This document shows, one piece after another, positions 30,174 to 31,221 of a stretch of 31,221 nucleotides of DNA. The stretch's first letter is position 1. Every line of letters starts with the position of its first letter. A program made the position numbers and the translations under genes. The notes under the pieces are model-generated. The model was not told the DNA's origin. It was given only the letters and a program-made list of their open reading frames with translations, and did not search any database. This DNA comes from Deltaproteobacteria bacterium (GTDB taxonomy: Bacteria > Desulfobacterota > Desulfobaccia > Desulfobaccales > Desulfobaccaceae), in assembly GCA_016874895.1 (NCBI GenBank), contig VGSX01000004.1, forward strand, positions 1 to 31,221, read 5' to 3'.

Positions 30174-31221
30174 TTATCGGCCCATAACCAGATAAAGGCC
30201 CACGCCCGCCACCACCAACACCATGAAGAGGAGATTGAGTTGGAGCAGCGCGGTCTGAAACTTGGACAGATAACGGCCGCTGCCCACGGTGGAAAATGCC
30301 ACTGCGTCCACGCCGCCATCCACCACCCGGCGATCATTATAGGTAAACCACTTTGAGAAGATGCCGTAAATGAAGGCATTCAAGAACCAGCGCCAGAAAT
30401 GGTCCATGTACCATTTCTGGATAAAAAAGTTTTCCAATACCGGCACCCGGCTGATGAAACCCACGCACTTGGCGTTCTTGGCGCCCCAATCCAGCCAGGC
30501 CAGGCCGATGCCCGCCAGGGCCGCGCCCACCGCCGTAATGAGCAGGGGAAGGCTGATGTCATGGTGCCCGGCGTGGCCGGTGAGGAACTTTTCCAGGGGA
30601 CCCTGCATAAATCCCAAAGTCAGGGTGAAAAAGGCCAGGATCAGCAGGGGGCCGTTCATGACCCAGGGCACCCCGTGGTCGTGGTGCTCATCGTGGCCAT
30701 GACCATGTCCGTGGCCGTGCCCATGAGCCTCTTCTTCATGGCTGTAGGCTGCGGCTATCTTCATTACGGGCTCCCGGGGGAAGAGCATGACAAAAATGAC
30801 CCGGAAGGAATAATAAGCCGTCAGGAAAGCGCCGAACAATCCGGCAAAAAGCCAGATTTTATTGTCCAGGTGGGCCAGCGCCCCCAGGATGCCTTCCTTG
30901 CTGAAAAAACCCGCCAGGGGGAAAATGCCCGCCAGGGCCAGGGCCGCAATGGTTATGGTGATCATGGGGATCTTGAGAGATTTAGAACCCTGAGCCGCCA
31001 TGATGAAAAAGTTATTAGTTCCATAATGATGAATGAAAACCCCGGAACAGAGGAACAGCAGGGCCTTGAAAGCCGCATGGGTGGTGAGGTGATAGTAACC
31101 GGCAAAAAAACTCCCCGCCGCCAGCCCCATAATCATGAAACCCAACTGGCTGACGGTGGAATAAGCCCACACCTGTTTGATGTCATAGGCCACCATGCCG
31201 ATGGTGGAGGAGAGCACCAGG
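30174..31221 (-). CDS. nuoL: NADH-quinone oxidoreductase subunit L (NuoL), 5'-truncated by window edge
   Basis: The frame is open to the right edge, so roughly 300 N-terminal residues are outside. The visible part starts with the TM8-region signature VLSSTIGMVAYDIKQVWAYS, followed by TVSQLGFMIMGLAAG, HLTTHAAFKALLFLCSGVFI, and FPLAGFFSKEGILGAL. The C-terminal amphipathic helix HL region and last TM follow (YMDHFWRWFLNAFIYGIFSK, LLFMVLVVAGVGLYLVMGR). An unusual His-rich loop, HEEEAHGHGHGHGHGHDEHH then DHG (bases about 30673-30740), sits between two TM helices. It ends at TAA 30174, 54 bp before nuoM. Confidence 0.96.
   Translation of the reverse strand, partial: LVLSSTIGMVAYDIKQVWAYSTVSQLGFMIMGLAAGSFFAGYYHLTTHAAFKALLFLCSGVFIHHYGTNNFFIMAAQGSKSLKIPMITITIAALALAGIFPLAGFFSKEGILGALAHLDNKIWLFAGLFGAFLTAYYSFRVIFVMLFPREPVMKIAAAYSHEEEAHGHGHGHGHGHDEHHDHGVPWVMNGPLLILAFFTLTLGFMQGPLEKFLTGHAGHHDISLPLLITAVGAALAGIGLAWLDWGAKNAKCVGFISRVPVLENFFIQKWYMDHFWRWFLNAFIYGIFSKWFTYNDRRVVDGGVDAVAFSTVGSGRYLSKFQTALLQLNLLFMVLVVAGVGLYLVMGR

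Overview
The window looks like a chromosomal core segment from a moderately GC-rich Gram-negative bacterium. It is most likely a member of the Desulfobacterota (old Deltaproteobacteria), possibly near Desulfobacca/Syntrophobacterales. Supporting signs are FolE2 instead of FolE, a DUF1844 gene, a serA + class V aminotransferase pair, Lpp-like alanine-zipper lipoproteins and nuoLMN, together with overall gene style. The genus is inference, since no marker here settles it. I see no rRNA, tRNA, CRISPR array or prophage.

Layout. 1-3.6 kb (+): prmA (cut by the left edge), rsmE, a TIGR01212-type radical SAM protein, a TVP38/TMEM64 membrane protein, and a tiny membrane protein whose frame continues through an in-frame TGA. 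3.7-7.6 kb (-): metallophosphoesterase, GNAT, hisD, folE2. 7.6-8.1 kb: divergent promoters and a nest of TCAGC-rich repeats. 8.1-14.2 kb (+): an RNB-type exoribonuclease, a decayed DruA-like (DUF4338) fragment, an unknown helical protein overlapping a DnaJ-like chaperone gene, moaC, a DksA-like zinc-finger protein and rlmN. 14.2-21.5 kb (-): class V aminotransferase, serA, DUF1844, ispE, prs, pth, an unknown protein and a BamE-like lipoprotein. 21.6-22.0 kb: a second, inverted DruA-like remnant. 22.0-26.2 kb (-): polA, two paralogous Lpp-like lipoproteins, trmO. 26.2-27.2 kb: a gene-poor stretch with several hairpins and a small membrane protein. 27.2-31.2 kb (-): nuoN, nuoM and the 3' part of nuoL (cut by the right edge).

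Functions. Most genes are housekeeping: ribosome and tRNA modification (prmA, rsmE, rlmN, trmO, pth), serine synthesis (serA plus a class V aminotransferase), histidine, folate/pterin, isoprenoid, PRPP and molybdopterin synthesis, DNA repair replication (polA), envelope (BamE-like, Lpp-like) and respiratory complex I.

The most interesting item is at 3476-3634. A 29-codon membrane-anchor ORF with a perfect Shine-Dalgarno is followed, after an in-frame TGA, by 22 further open codons. A hairpin begins 11 nt after the TGA; its bulged U, 4-bp upper stem and GU-containing apical loop resemble the E. coli fdhF SECIS. This is a candidate small selenoprotein that standard annotation would miss or truncate. 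Other points of note are a DNA polymerase I that has lost all four proofreading carboxylates, paired Lpp-like lipoproteins ending in RK, a histidine-rich loop in NuoL, and the mosaic DruA/IS remnants.
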